DNA from: Chloroflexia bacterium
Lineage (GTDB): Bacteria > Chloroflexota > Chloroflexia > Thermomicrobiales > JALYUS01
Direction of reading: 5' to 3'
Assembly: GCA_025928215.1 (NCBI GenBank)
Contig: JAICJW010000095.1
Span: 1 to 12,227, forward strand
DNA length: 12,227 nucleotides
Under the pieces are notes generated by a model. It was not told the origin of the DNA. It worked only from the letters and a program-made list of their open reading frames with translations, and searched no databases. Below, piece by piece: positions 1 through 6,371 of the stretch (position 1 is the stretch's first letter; each line of letters opens with the position of its first letter). A program made the position numbers and the translations under genes.

Positions 1-120
1 CCGCTGTATATTCCGGTTGCGTTTCTCGCCGAACGTTTCGTCGATCCATCCGTAGCGGATGTACCGAACCCGGACAGTCCCCTTGTGTCCGCATCCGCGA
101 TACGCTATACTGTTCAGTAG
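1..120 (+). CDS. Possible 3' end of an unidentified gene (partial)
   Basis: Frame 1 is open from the first base to a TAG at 118-120, giving 39 residues that begin PLYIPVAFLAERF and end SAIRYTVQ. The 5' part lies outside the window. The composition looks protein-like, but 40 open codons in G+C-rich DNA are weak evidence. The segment matches no family I can name. A promoter-like pair of boxes (83-111) lies inside it, which fits either a gene end overlapping the next promoter or a chance open frame. The sequence to the left of the window would decide. Confidence 0.35.
   Translation, partial: PLYIPVAFLAERFVDPSVADVPNPDSPLVSASAIRYTVQ
83..111 (+). promoter_or_regulatory. Candidate sigma70-type promoter upstream of aconitase
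   Basis: TTGTGT (83-88) and TATACT (106-111) are separated by 17 bases. The -10 box matches the consensus at five of six positions, the -35 box at only three. It points toward the aconitase gene, with an expected start near base 118. It is one of two candidates for this gene; the other is the TATAAT at 193-198. Confidence 0.35.
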
Positions 121-128
121 AGGGGATC

Positions 129-155
129 TCCTGTTTCCTTATAAAGAATACAGGA
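129..155. promoter_or_regulatory. Inverted repeat, possible operator or hairpin
   Basis: TCCTGT (129-134) and ACAGGA (150-155) are perfect 6-base inverted arms around an A+T-rich 15-base centre that is itself partly symmetric. The element lies just after the first promoter-like site and before the TATAAT box of the second, upstream of aconitase. It could be an operator for a dimeric regulator, or a weak terminator for the gene fragment that stops at base 120. No run of T follows, so the terminator reading is weak. Confidence 0.3.
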
Positions 156-192
156 AGCGGAACTCTCGACAACGACAGAGGTGAGTTTGCGG

Positions 193-198
193 TATAAT
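193..198 (+). promoter_or_regulatory. Perfect -10 box (TATAAT) upstream of aconitase
   Basis: An exact TATAAT hexamer lies 112 bases before the GTG start chosen for aconitase. No convincing -35 box sits at the usual 16-18 base spacing. TCGACA (166-171), five of six matches to TTGACA, is 21 bases away, which is too far. The promoter would therefore need an activator or be weak. The predicted leader, roughly 205-310, contains a small stem-loop GCTGC-CTCC-GCAGC (220-233). Confidence 0.4.
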
Positions 199-310
199 GC
201 CAGCATATCTTGGTATGTGGCTGCCTCCGCAGCTCGGCTTAGTCTCCGTTGGCGGCGCAGCCGTCGCCGCGCTCGGCTGATGCCGTTCTATGAACGGCGA
301 GGAGGAGACC

Positions 311-2647
311 GTGAATCGCCCTGTGTACCCAGCAATTGACTCGACGCCGGAGATGGTGACGCGCGTCTACGACCGAATGAAAAAGAACCTGCCGGTCATC
401 CGCCAGCGGCTCGGGCGGCCCCTGACGCTGATGGAGAAGATCGTCCTGACGCACCTCGATGATCCCGCCGGGCAGGAATTGAAGGCGGGCGAGAGTTACC
501 TGATGGTCCGGCCCGACCGCGTGGCATTGCAGGATGCGACGGCGCAGATGGCCCTGTTGCAGTTCGCGCAGGCGAATATCCCGCATGTCGCCGTCCCCTC
601 GACCGTTCACTGCGATCATCTGATTCGCGCGCATATCGGCGCGGACCCGGACCTCGCGGGCGCGACCTCCGAGAACCGTGAGGTCTACGACTTCCTCTCC
701 TCCGTCTCCCAGAAGTACGGCCTCGGCTTCTGGAAGCCGGGCAGTGGCATCATCCATCAGGTTGTGCTCGAAAATTACGCTTTCCCCGGTGGCCTGATGA
801 TCGGCACGGACTCGCACACCCCGAACGCGGGCGGCCTCGGCATGATCGCCTCGGGCGTCGGCGGCGCGGACGCGGTGGACGTGATGGCGGGCTTCCCGTG
901 GGAAGTGAAATATCCGAAGAAGATCGGCGTGAAGCTGACCGGCGCGATGAACGGCTGGACCGCGCCGAAGGACGTCATCCTCAAGTTGTGCAGCATCCTC
1001 ACCGTCAAGGGCGGCACGAACGCGATTGTCGAGTTCTTCGGTGACGGCTGCGCGACGATCTCCTGCACGGGCAAAGCGACGATCTGCAACATGGGCGCGG
1101 AGCACGGCGCGACGACCTCCGTCTTCCCCTACGACGAGCGGATGGAATTGTATCTGCGTGGTACGGGGCGCGCCGCCCTCGCCGATCTCGCCAGGGAAAA
1201 CGCCGCAATGCTCGTCGCCGATCCCGAAGTCGAAGCCGCGCCGGAGAAATACTTCGACCGCGTGATCGAGATTGACCTCAGCACATTGGAGCCGATGATC
1301 GTCGGGCCGCACACGCCCGACCTTGCGCGTTCGCTCTCGGAGATCGCGGCAGCGGTGGAGACGGAAGGCTACCCGGACAAACTCTCTGCCGCATTAGTCG
1401 GTTCCTGCACGAACTCCTCGTACGAGGACATCTCCCGTGCCGCCGCCGTCGCGCAGCAGGCGATTGACCACGGCGCGACGATGCGGACAAACTTCATGAT
1501 CACCCCCGGCTCCGAGCAGGTGCGCGCCACCCTCGCGCGGGACGGGCAACTCGACACACTGGAGCAGATCGGTGGCAAGGTGCTCGCCAATGCCTGCGGC
1601 CCCTGCATCGGCCAGTGGCAGCGGGACGACTTCGCCACCCTGCCCCTCGTCACGGGCGCTGCCGCGCACACTGAGCAGCCGAAGCCGCGCAACTCGATTA
1701 TCAACTCCTTCAACCGCAACTTCCCGCGCCGCAACGACGGTAACCCGGACACGCTCTCCTTTATCGCCAGCCCGGAGATCGTTATCGCCTACGGCCTCGC
1801 CGGTCGCCTCTCCTTCAACCCGATGACAGACACGCTGGAAGCGCCGGACGGCAGCGAATGGAAACTCGAGCCGCCCGCCAAAGCGCCTGATCTTCCGGCG
1901 GAAGGCTTTGTGACGGATACGACGGGCTTCGTGCCGCCCGCCGCGGATGGCGGCAAGATCGAGATCAAGGTGAACCCGGAGAGCAAGCGGCTCCAACTCC
2001 TGCAACCCTTCCCGGCATGGGACGGCCACGATTACCTGAACGCGCCGGTGCTCGTCAAGGTGAAGGGGAAATGCACGACGGATCATATCTCACCTGCCGG
2101 GCCGTGGCTCCGCTTCCGTGGCCACCTGAACAATATCAGCGATAACATGTTCATTGGCGCGATCAATGCCTACACCGGCGAGGCGGGCACGACCCGCAAC
2201 GACCTGACCGGCGAGGAGAATGTGCCGATCCCGCAGGTGGCGCGCGCCTACAAGGCGGCGGGCATTCCGTGGGTGGTCGTTGGGGACGAAAACTACGGCG
2301 AGGGGTCGAGCCGGGAGCACGCGGCGATGGAGCCACGCTACCTCGGCGCGGTGGCGATCATCGTCAAGTCCTTCGCGCGTATCCACGAGTCGAACCTGAA
2401 GAAGCAGGGCGTCCTGCCCCTCGCTTTCGAGAACCCGGACGACTACGACAAGATCCGTGAGGACGACCGCATTGACCTCTCCGAGATCGGTGACCTCGCC
2501 CCCAATGCGCCGGTGATGCTGCGCGTCCGCCACAGCGACGGCACGAGCGACTTCGCCGAACTCAAGCACACGATGAACGAGGAGCAGATCGCCTGGTTCA
2601 AGGCCGGAAGCGCTCTCAACCTCCTCGCGCAGCGCACGAAGAAGTAG
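311..2647 (+). CDS. Aconitate hydratase, mitochondrial (ACO2-like) type
   Basis: Interconverts citrate and isocitrate through cis-aconitate in the TCA cycle, in the cytoplasm, using a [4Fe-4S] cluster. I chose GTG 311 (778 residues) because AGGAGG at 300-305 sits 5 bases before it; the in-frame ATG at 290 has no ribosome site. Cluster ligands are Cys366 (VGSCTNSS) and Cys429/Cys432 ([10 protein letters not shown]). Active-site stretches are TVHCDH (His100), GTDSHTPN (Asp167, Ser168, His169) and EGSSREH (Ser666, Ser667, Arg668) in the C-terminal swivel domain, which begins near [15 protein letters not shown]. Length and motifs (for example [17 protein letters not shown]) match the mitochondrial ACO2 class, not bacterial AcnA (about 890 residues) or AcnB. 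It stands alone on the + strand and converges on the methyltransferase. The gene is intact and no key residue is missing. Confidence 0.97.
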   Translation: MNRPVYPAIDSTPEMVTRVYDRMKKNLPVIRQRLGRPLTLMEKIVLTHLDDPAGQELKAGESYLMVRPDRVALQDATAQMALLQFAQANIPHVAVPSTVHCDHLIRAHIGADPDLAGATSENREVYDFLSSVSQKYGLGFWKPGSGIIHQVVLENYAFPGGLMIGTDSHTPNAGGLGMIASGVGGADAVDVMAGFPWEVKYPKKIGVKLTGAMNGWTAPKDVILKLCSILTVKGGTNAIVEFFGDGCATISCTGKATICNMGAEHGATTSVFPYDERMELYLRGTGRAALADLARENAAMLVADPEVEAAPEKYFDRVIEIDLSTLEPMIVGPHTPDLARSLSEIAAAVETEGYPDKLSAALVGSCTNSSYEDISRAAAVAQQAIDHGATMRTNFMITPGSEQVRATLARDGQLDTLEQIGGKVLANACGPCIGQWQRDDFATLPLVTGAAAHTEQPKPRNSIINSFNRNFPRRNDGNPDTLSFIASPEIVIAYGLAGRLSFNPMTDTLEAPDGSEWKLEPPAKAPDLPAEGFVTDTTGFVPPAADGGKIEIKVNPESKRLQLLQPFPAWDGHDYLNAPVLVKVKGKCTTDHISPAGPWLRFRGHLNNISDNMFIGAINAYTGEAGTTRNDLTGEENVPIPQVARAYKAAGIPWVVVGDENYGEGSSREHAAMEPRYLGAVAIIVKSFARIHESNLKKQGVLPLAFENPDDYDKIREDDRIDLSEIGDLAPNAPVMLRVRHSDGTSDFAELKHTMNEEQIAWFKAGSALNLLAQRTKK

Positions 2648-2716
2648 TCCGCGGGAGAGCGTAGGGCACTTCTTCCCGATATCATACCAGCGGCGCAGTG
2701 GCACGGGTACGCATCA

Positions 2717-3499
2717 TCAAGGATGTAGCTGGCAGACGTAGATCATTCGGGGGCTGTCGTTGGTCAGAGGGCGCTGGTCCCAGTCGCCGTAGGCGTCCCG
2801 GATGACGAGGCCGTTGTAGTGGAGCAGCGCCTCCATCTCCTGCGGATAGACGAAGCGCAGGCTGGTGCGCTCGCTCCGCACCTCGTCATGCCCGTCCTCC
2901 TGCCAGCGCCGGTGGATGACATATTTCGCCGTCTGGCGCAAGGCGTCATAGCGTTGTGCCGTGGAGACGGTGACGGCCCGCCCTGCCTCATCGGTGAATG
3001 CGCGCCAGACGGTCTCCTCCGACCAGTTCCCGTCAAGCGCGGCGGCGGTGAGGAGCACGGAGGGGCGCGGGAAGCGCGTCTCGAACGCGAAGTGCCCGCC
3101 CGGCGCAAGGTGGCGGTGGGCCGTGCCGAGCAGCCCCTCCTGGTCCTCGCGCGTCAGGAATTCCTGGAAGGCGTTGCCGGTTAGCGTAATCAGGCGGAAC
3201 TGCTCGCCAAGGTCGAGCGTCCGGCAATCGCCCTGCACCCAGCGAATCGGCAACGCCCCCGCCTTGTGCCGGGCAAGGTCGAGCATCGCCGGGGCGCGGT
3301 CAACGCCGACCATTGCCAGCCCGAGCCGCGCAAAGGGGATGGTCAGAAAGCCGGTGCCGCAGGCGAGATCGAGGCCGGGGCCGCCCGTCGCGCGGGCGAG
3401 GGCGAGGTAGTAGTCGAGATCCGGCCCGCTCGTGCCGTTCTCGCGGTCGTATTCCTCGGCATCGGTGTATTCCGCGAGGTCGGAGTTGCTCGTCGCCAC
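2717..3499 (-). CDS. Class I SAM-dependent methyltransferase
   Basis: A cytoplasmic methyltransferase of 260 residues whose substrate cannot be told from sequence. The Rossmann fold begins with motif I (LDLACGTGFLTIP, residues 43-55), followed by the ribose-binding acid in VGVDRAP (Asp67) and the adenine-side motif GDCRTLD (90-96). The second half, ending in LTNDSPRMIYVCQ, resembles the small-molecule methyltransferase group. I start at GTG 3499. An AAGGAG site lies at 3513-3518, 13 bases upstream, which is longer than usual; the reading frame is open as far as 3727, but that extension runs through a repeat and low-quality protein sequence. The AAGGAG overlaps the stop codon of a 32-codon small ORF, so translational coupling is possible. 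The hicBA pair lies upstream and aconitase converges downstream. Confidence 0.85.
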   Translation of the reverse strand: MATSNSDLAEYTDAEEYDRENGTSGPDLDYYLALARATGGPGLDLACGTGFLTIPFARLGLAMVGVDRAPAMLDLARHKAGALPIRWVQGDCRTLDLGEQFRLITLTGNAFQEFLTREDQEGLLGTAHRHLAPGGHFAFETRFPRPSVLLTAAALDGNWSEETVWRAFTDEAGRAVTVSTAQRYDALRQTAKYVIHRRWQEDGHDEVRSERTSLRFVYPQEMEALLHYNGLVIRDAYGDWDQRPLTNDSPRMIYVCQLHP

Positions 3500-3516
3500 T
3501 ATCGCTTGATTGCTCC

Positions 3517-3615
3517 TTATCTCGGCAGTTGCGCGAGGAAATCGGCGGAGAGAAGACGGGAAGCGTTGCGCGCCGGCAATCGCTGAGTCTCCGCCTTGAT
3601 TTCTTCGTCGGTCAT
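3517..3615 (-). CDS. Small ORF of 32 residues just before the methyltransferase (leader peptide or gene remnant)
   Basis: ATG 3615 is preceded by AAGGAG (3620-3625) with a 4-base gap. It encodes 32 residues beginning MTDEEIKAETQRL and ending DFLAQLPR, then TAA (3517-3519). An in-frame ATG at 3636 would add MSERRST. The first nine codons lie in the repeat shared with the hicB upstream region, and the one difference inside those codons (ACC against ACT, Thr) is silent. The stop codon overlaps the methyltransferase ribosome site and lies 17 bases before its GTG. It could be a real leader peptide, a short independent gene, or the head of a truncated gene. I recognise no family. Confidence 0.4.
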   Translation of the reverse strand: MTDEEIKAETQRLPARNASRLLSADFLAQLPR

Positions 3616-3673
3616 CGTGCTCCTTCTTTCGCTCATGAGAGATGAAGCCGCTGTCGCATCCATTTTGTATGCC
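3585..3673. repeat. Direct repeat copy A flanking hicBA (about 89 bp)
   Basis: This segment aligns with 4217-4303 at a 632-base offset. From 3585-3664 the two copies differ at only 3 of 80 positions (3588, 3610, 3643); the match then continues for about 9 bases with a 2-base gap and one mismatch. On the - strand it contains, in order, a TACAA-type box, a spacer, AAGGAG and the first nine codons of the small ORF. Copy A sits between hicA and the methyltransferase. The same orientation in both copies means recombination between them would delete hicBA. Confidence 0.93.
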
Positions 3674-3745
3674 CATTGAAGGCGGGAAGCCGCGTGTGAT
3701 CGCCGTCATACCTGCCTCGTCCTGCACGTGTTGAGGATTACGCTG

Positions 3746-3988
3746 CTATCCAAAGAGATGGAGAGCAACATCATCGCGACTGATACCCGCATGTTCGGCG
3801 ACATCGGTCAGGATGCCCGCGAGTGTACCAATGCGTAGCGCGTCGTGACGCGGAATCGTGATGTGGTGCTCTCCATGTTCCTGTGTTGTCAGCCGCATAT
3901 GGCTACCCGTTTGCCGGGCGATCTCATAGCCATAGGACTTCAGCAGACGGGCAAGCGCATCCCCCGAGAGATCGCGGGGAAGTTTCAT
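3746..3988 (-). CDS. hicA: HicA-type toxin (mRNA interferase)
   Basis: Eighty residues with the HicA layout: an N-terminal helix (SGDALARLLKSYGYE), then the catalytic-site strand QTGSHMRL with His30, then HHITIPRHDALRIGTLAGIL. HicA toxins have a double-stranded-RNA-binding-like fold and cleave or block mRNA in a ribosome-independent way; the histidine in the GSH motif is needed for activity. The ATG overlaps the hicB stop codon by 4 bases (ATGA), so translation is coupled and the antitoxin is made first. The gene ends at TAG 3746. There is no sign of frameshift or loss of the key histidine. It is assigned to type II toxin-antitoxin systems on family resemblance and on the neighbouring HicB. 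Confidence 0.9.
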   Translation of the reverse strand: MKLPRDLSGDALARLLKSYGYEIARQTGSHMRLTTQEHGEHHITIPRHDALRIGTLAGILTDVAEHAGISRDDVALHLFG

Positions 3989-4191
3989 AGGGCAAGCACT
4001 TCTTCCCGAACGAAGTGCAAGCGGATAATGCGCGGTTCGCGACCTTCCTCGAAATGACAGCGCACGGCATCACGCACATTCGCGTGCAATGTGGGCAAAT
4101 CGTCCGCCTCCGTGAAGATGGAGTGACCGAGCGCGCGGGCCGTCCATCCACCCTCCGGCGCTTCTTCAACAAGGAAAATTAGTTCGTTCAT
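3985..4191 (-). CDS. hicB: HicB-like antitoxin (short form)
   Basis: Sixty-eight residues beginning MNELIFLVEEAPEGGWTARALG, the partial RNase-H-like fold of the HicB antitoxin family that binds and masks HicA. I start at ATG 4191 because GGAGG lies 9 bases upstream; an ATG at 4212 in the same frame has no ribosome site and begins before the upstream small ORF has ended. The protein stops at VREEVLAL with no C-terminal ribbon-helix-helix or helix-turn-helix domain, so it is shorter than the classical HicB of about 110-140 residues, and autoregulation by direct DNA binding is not obvious. Proteins of this sort are, from memory, often mislabelled 2-oxoisovalerate dehydrogenase subunit; nothing here supports that activity. 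The gene overlaps hicA by 4 bases. Confidence 0.85.
   Translation of the reverse strand: MNELIFLVEEAPEGGWTARALGHSIFTEADDLPTLHANVRDAVRCHFEEGREPRIIRLHFVREEVLAL
3996..4018 (-). other. Stem-loop near the hicB/hicA junction
   Basis: GCACTTC (3996-4002) and GAAGTGC (4012-4018) form a 7-base perfect stem with a 9-base loop inside the 3' end of hicB. On the mRNA it ends only 7 bases before the A of the hicA start codon, and could hide the region where a hicA ribosome site would be until ribosomes finishing hicB open it. The effect on expression is inferred. Confidence 0.35.
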
Positions 4192-4208
4192 TGCGTCGCC
4201 CCTCCATG

Positions 4209-4247
4209 TCATCGCGGAGACTCCGCCTTGATTTCTTCGTCAGTCAT
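4209..4247 (-). CDS. Very small ORF of 12 residues just before hicB
   Basis: ATG 4247 follows AAGGAG at a 4-base gap, as in repeat copy A. It encodes MTDEEIKAESPR, then TGA (4209-4211). The first nine codons are within the repeat; the sequence diverges from the 32-residue ORF at codon 10. The stop lies exactly 17 bases before hicB, the same distance as between the copy A ORF and the methyltransferase. It may be a leader peptide, or simply the broken head of a duplicated gene. Translation is unproven. Confidence 0.3.
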   Translation of the reverse strand: MTDEEIKAESPR

Positions 4248-4303
4248 CGTGCTCCTTCTTTCGCTCATGAGAGACGAAGCCGCTGTCGCATCCATTGTAC
4301 GCC
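4217..4303. repeat. Direct repeat copy B flanking hicBA (about 87 bp)
   Basis: Partner of 3585-3673 in the same orientation. It lies between the lipoprotein stop (4311) and hicB. On the - strand it begins beside a TACAAT box (4294-4299) that matches the -10 consensus at five of six positions, and it carries the ribosome site and first nine codons of the 12-residue ORF. No -35 box is evident. Copy B is therefore a plausible promoter-and-leader segment for hicBA. Confidence 0.93.
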
Positions 4304-4310
4304 ACGCCGC

Positions 4311-4826
4311 TCAGACGGCACTCCGCCGGTATCCGGCCGCTTGCGCCGCCTGCTCGGTGGCGAAGCAGTTGCGCGCATTCGTCGCCGCGTAGTCGCGCTG
4401 CCCCGGTACGTGATAGATCTTCGTCGTGTCATTGCCCTTGACCGGGTACGCGGTGGGGCAGGTGGTGCCCGCCCCCGCGACCGGGCCAGTACCGGCGGAC
4501 GCGGTCGTCACTGCCGGGGGAACGAGCGTGCCTGGTGAGAGGGTGACAATCGGCGGCAGGCCGCCCGCTTGCCCGGATTGCTGCGTCGTCGCCATCGGTG
4601 TCACCGTCGCCGCTGGCGTCGTTGGTCGCGCGACGCTGGCGACCGCCGAGGGGGCTGCCGGTGTCGCGACGATGAGGGGCGCGGTGGCAAGCACACGGGC
4701 GGCAGTCGGCGGAATCACGGTCGCGGTGGGCGGGGCGATCGTCGGGATGGGTGCGGTGGGGAAGGTGAGACCACCGCCACACGCGGTAAGAAGCAGGCCA
4801 GCGAGAAGCCAGAGCGAGCGTCGCAT
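4311..4826 (-). CDS. Lipoprotein with Pro/Thr-rich linker and small C-terminal two-cysteine domain
   Basis: A 171-residue exported lipoprotein of unknown role. The N-terminus MRRSLWLLAGLLLTACGGG is a typical lipoprotein signal with the lipobox LTAC and lipidated Cys16. Residues 20-120 are a low-complexity linker rich in Pro, Thr and Ala, probably extended across the cell wall or envelope. The C-terminal 48 residues form a compact motif: CPTAYPVKGN (Cys123), KIYHVPGQRDY, NCFATEQAA (Cys154), AGYRRS. This pattern resembles the small domain called sunset in some databases, found for example after thermonuclease domains; that link is from memory. AAGGGG lies 6 bases before ATG 4826. The gene starts 29 bases after the PLP enzyme stop and may share its transcript. 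Confidence 0.8.
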   Translation of the reverse strand: MRRSLWLLAGLLLTACGGGLTFPTAPIPTIAPPTATVIPPTAARVLATAPLIVATPAAPSAVASVARPTTPAATVTPMATTQQSGQAGGLPPIVTLSPGTLVPPAVTTASAGTGPVAGAGTTCPTAYPVKGNDTTKIYHVPGQRDYAATNARNCFATEQAAQAAGYRRSAV

Positions 4827-4855
4827 TCGATTCCCCTTGTCACACATTGCGTCTG

Positions 4856-6118
4856 TCACTCGGCCAACATCGGGTTCATGCCCATGATTGGTGTACCGAG
4901 GGGGATATTCGCTGCATCGAGGGCCTGCATGAGATCGCCGATGATGTCCCGCGGGTGCTCGATGCCCGCCGAGAGGCGGAGCAGGCCGGGCGTGATCCCC
5001 ATCCGCTCCCGCTGACGGGGCGCGACTTCGCGATGCGAGGTCATCGCGGGGCAGGTGATCAGCGTGTAGACATCGCCGAGGCTCGTCGCCGGGACGCACA
5101 GATGCAGGGCATCCATGAAGCGCATCATCTCCTCCCGCGTCGCGTCCGCCAGCTCAAACGTCACCATGCCGCCCGACCAGCCGGGCTTGAAGAGCCGTCG
5201 CGCCGTCGCATATTGTGGATGGGAGGGTAAACCCGGGTGGACGACGCGGGCGATGCGCGGATCGCGTTCCAGCGCGCGGGCGATCAGTTTCGCGTTGAGC
5301 ATCTGCCGCCGGAGCCGCAGCGTCAGCGTCTTCAGGCCGCGCAGCACCATGTACGCTTCGTTCGCCGCCAGATTGGGGCCGAGGGTGCGCACGAGTGGGA
5401 TGAGCGTATGCGCCTCGTCGCCCTTGCCGATCACGACGCCCGCGAGCGCGTCCGCGTGGCCGTTGAGGTATTTCGTCATGCTGTGAACGATGAAATCCGC
5501 GCCGTTGGCGAAGCCGAAGAGCAGGGGCGGCGGCGTGAAGGTGCCGTCCAGCACGACCCGCGCGCCGACCGCATGCGCCGCTTCCGCGACGGCGGGCACA
5601 TCGGTGATCCTGAGGAGCGGGTTTGACATCGCCTCGATGAGCACGGCGCGCGGTTTCGTCTCGAGGATCGCCGCGCGCACCGCCTCGGTGTCCGTGCTAT
5701 CCACGAACGTTGCCTCGATGCCGAGCGTGCTGAGGACATTCATCAGGAGCGTGAACGTCGCGCCGTAGAGATCGCGCGCCGCGACGATCCGCTCCCCCGC
5801 GCCGACGCCCGCCGCGAGCAGGGCAAGATGGACCGCCGCCATCCCTGAAGAGGTGACGACCGCCACATCTCCCCCTTCGAGGTCGCGGATCACTTCCTCC
5901 AAAGCGGTGATCGTCGGGTTGCCGTAACGGGCGTAGACGTACCCCTCCTGCTGCCCGGCGAAGACGGCGTCGAGTTCGGCGATTTCGTCGTAGAGGTAGG
6001 CGGCGGAGCGGTAAATCGGTGTGGAAACGGGCGTGAAGGTCGGCTTCGGCCCGCGCTCGCCCGCATGGACGGCCCGCGTGCCGATGTCCCACCCGGTCAT
6101 GTCGCGATTGTTTGGCAT
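4856..6118 (-). CDS. Trans-sulfuration family PLP-dependent enzyme (cystathionine gamma-synthase / gamma-lyase / methionine gamma-lyase group)
   Basis: A 420-residue cytoplasmic enzyme of methionine and cysteine metabolism with fold-type I PLP architecture. Visible sites are YVYARYGNPT (Tyr62 and Arg64, phosphate contacts from the partner subunit), TSSGMAA (89-95), DLYGATF (Tyr118, stacking on PLP), LDGTF (Asp191, pyridine nitrogen), HSMTKYLNGHAD (Lys216, the Schiff-base lysine) and RLSAGIE (Arg381, substrate carboxylate). All catalytic residues are present. The Cys that marks many methionine gamma-lyases after the YG motif is Ala120 here, so methionine gamma-lyase is less likely, but gamma-synthase, gamma-lyase and acyl-homoserine sulfhydrylase cannot be separated by eye. 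ATG 6118 has only a G-rich stretch as ribosome site. The lipoprotein gene follows 29 bases downstream. Confidence 0.92.
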   Translation of the reverse strand: MPNNRDMTGWDIGTRAVHAGERGPKPTFTPVSTPIYRSAAYLYDEIAELDAVFAGQQEGYVYARYGNPTITALEEVIRDLEGGDVAVVTSSGMAAVHLALLAAGVGAGERIVAARDLYGATFTLLMNVLSTLGIEATFVDSTDTEAVRAAILETKPRAVLIEAMSNPLLRITDVPAVAEAAHAVGARVVLDGTFTPPPLLFGFANGADFIVHSMTKYLNGHADALAGVVIGKGDEAHTLIPLVRTLGPNLAANEAYMVLRGLKTLTLRLRRQMLNAKLIARALERDPRIARVVHPGLPSHPQYATARRLFKPGWSGGMVTFELADATREEMMRFMDALHLCVPATSLGDVYTLITCPAMTSHREVAPRQRERMGITPGLLRLSAGIEHPRDIIGDLMQALDAANIPLGTPIMGMNPMLAE

Positions 6119-6133
6119 CGGAAACCCCCAAAA

Positions 6134-6154
6134 GACTGAGGACTGAGGACTGAG
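6134..6154. repeat. Three tandem GACTGAG heptamers
   Basis: GACTGAG occurs at 6134-6140, 6141-6147 and 6148-6154 with no mismatch. The array lies 15-36 bases before the start codon of the PLP enzyme, in its probable 5' untranslated region, where a change in copy number would alter the leader length in steps of seven. Confidence 0.9.
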
Positions 6155-6170
6155 CGCCCTGCTCCCTGCT

Positions 6171-6179
6171 ATCGTATCA
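6171..6179 (-). promoter_or_regulatory. Possible extended -10 promoter element for the PLP enzyme
   Basis: On the - strand the sequence reads TGATACGAT: an extended -10 TG, one base, then TACGAT (four of six matches). The best -35 resemblance, TCGACG, is 15 bases upstream, which is short. An extended -10 can work with a poor -35, but this remains a weak call. Confidence 0.25.
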
Positions 6180-6371
6180 TGTCGGGATGAACGTCGAGGA
6201 GCGTGCGAGTACCGATGAGGCGATCCGGGCGATCTGGGGGCACAGGGGCTTGGTGCGGCGCGAAAACCAATCGGGCGTGCATTCCGCCATCCGGGAAAGG
6301 GCCTCCATGCCGCGGGTAATCGAAAGCGAAGGAGGATGAACCGGGTTCTCTCTCGGTTTGAGAGCTGACGA

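Larger units (their letters stand above)
6119..6371. other. Intergenic region of about 250 bases
   Basis: This gap separates the three-repeat secreted protein from the PLP enzyme. It holds three exact tandem copies of the heptamer GACTGAG (6134-6154) and a possible extended -10 element for the PLP enzyme (6171-6179). It has short open frames on both strands, for example a 50-codon + frame from ATG 6187, but none has a ribosome site or a familiar sequence. A 5-base stem, AACCG/CGGTT near 6345-6363, is too weak to call a terminator for the gene ending at 6372. I see no RNA gene. Confidence 0.6.

Noticed and set aside
239..1312. Long open frame of 357 codons on the - strand opposite aconitase
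   Set aside because: It is antisense to a certain gene, has Arg/Asp/His-rich composition typical of G+C-rich shadow frames, and no ribosome site.
2648..2716. Bidirectional terminator between aconitase and the methyltransferase
   Set aside because: No stem of useful length followed by a T run was found on either strand in the 69 bases between the convergent genes.
3500..3727. N-terminal extension of the methyltransferase to an upstream start at 3727
   Set aside because: The added 76 residues run through the direct repeat out of frame with the small ORF, have no methyltransferase character, and the start lacks a ribosome site.
3746..4303. Insertion sequence carrying hicBA between terminal repeats
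   Set aside because: The flanking repeats are direct, not inverted, contain leader and start-codon sequence, and no transposase gene or target-site duplication is seen.
4856..6118. Loss of a key residue in the PLP enzyme because DGT replaces the common DNT
   Set aside because: The aspartate itself is kept (Asp191), and to my knowledge plant-type cystathionine gamma-synthases also have DGT, so it is not a defect.
6134..6154. CRISPR-like array
   Set aside because: The heptamers are directly abutting with no spacers; they are a simple tandem repeat.
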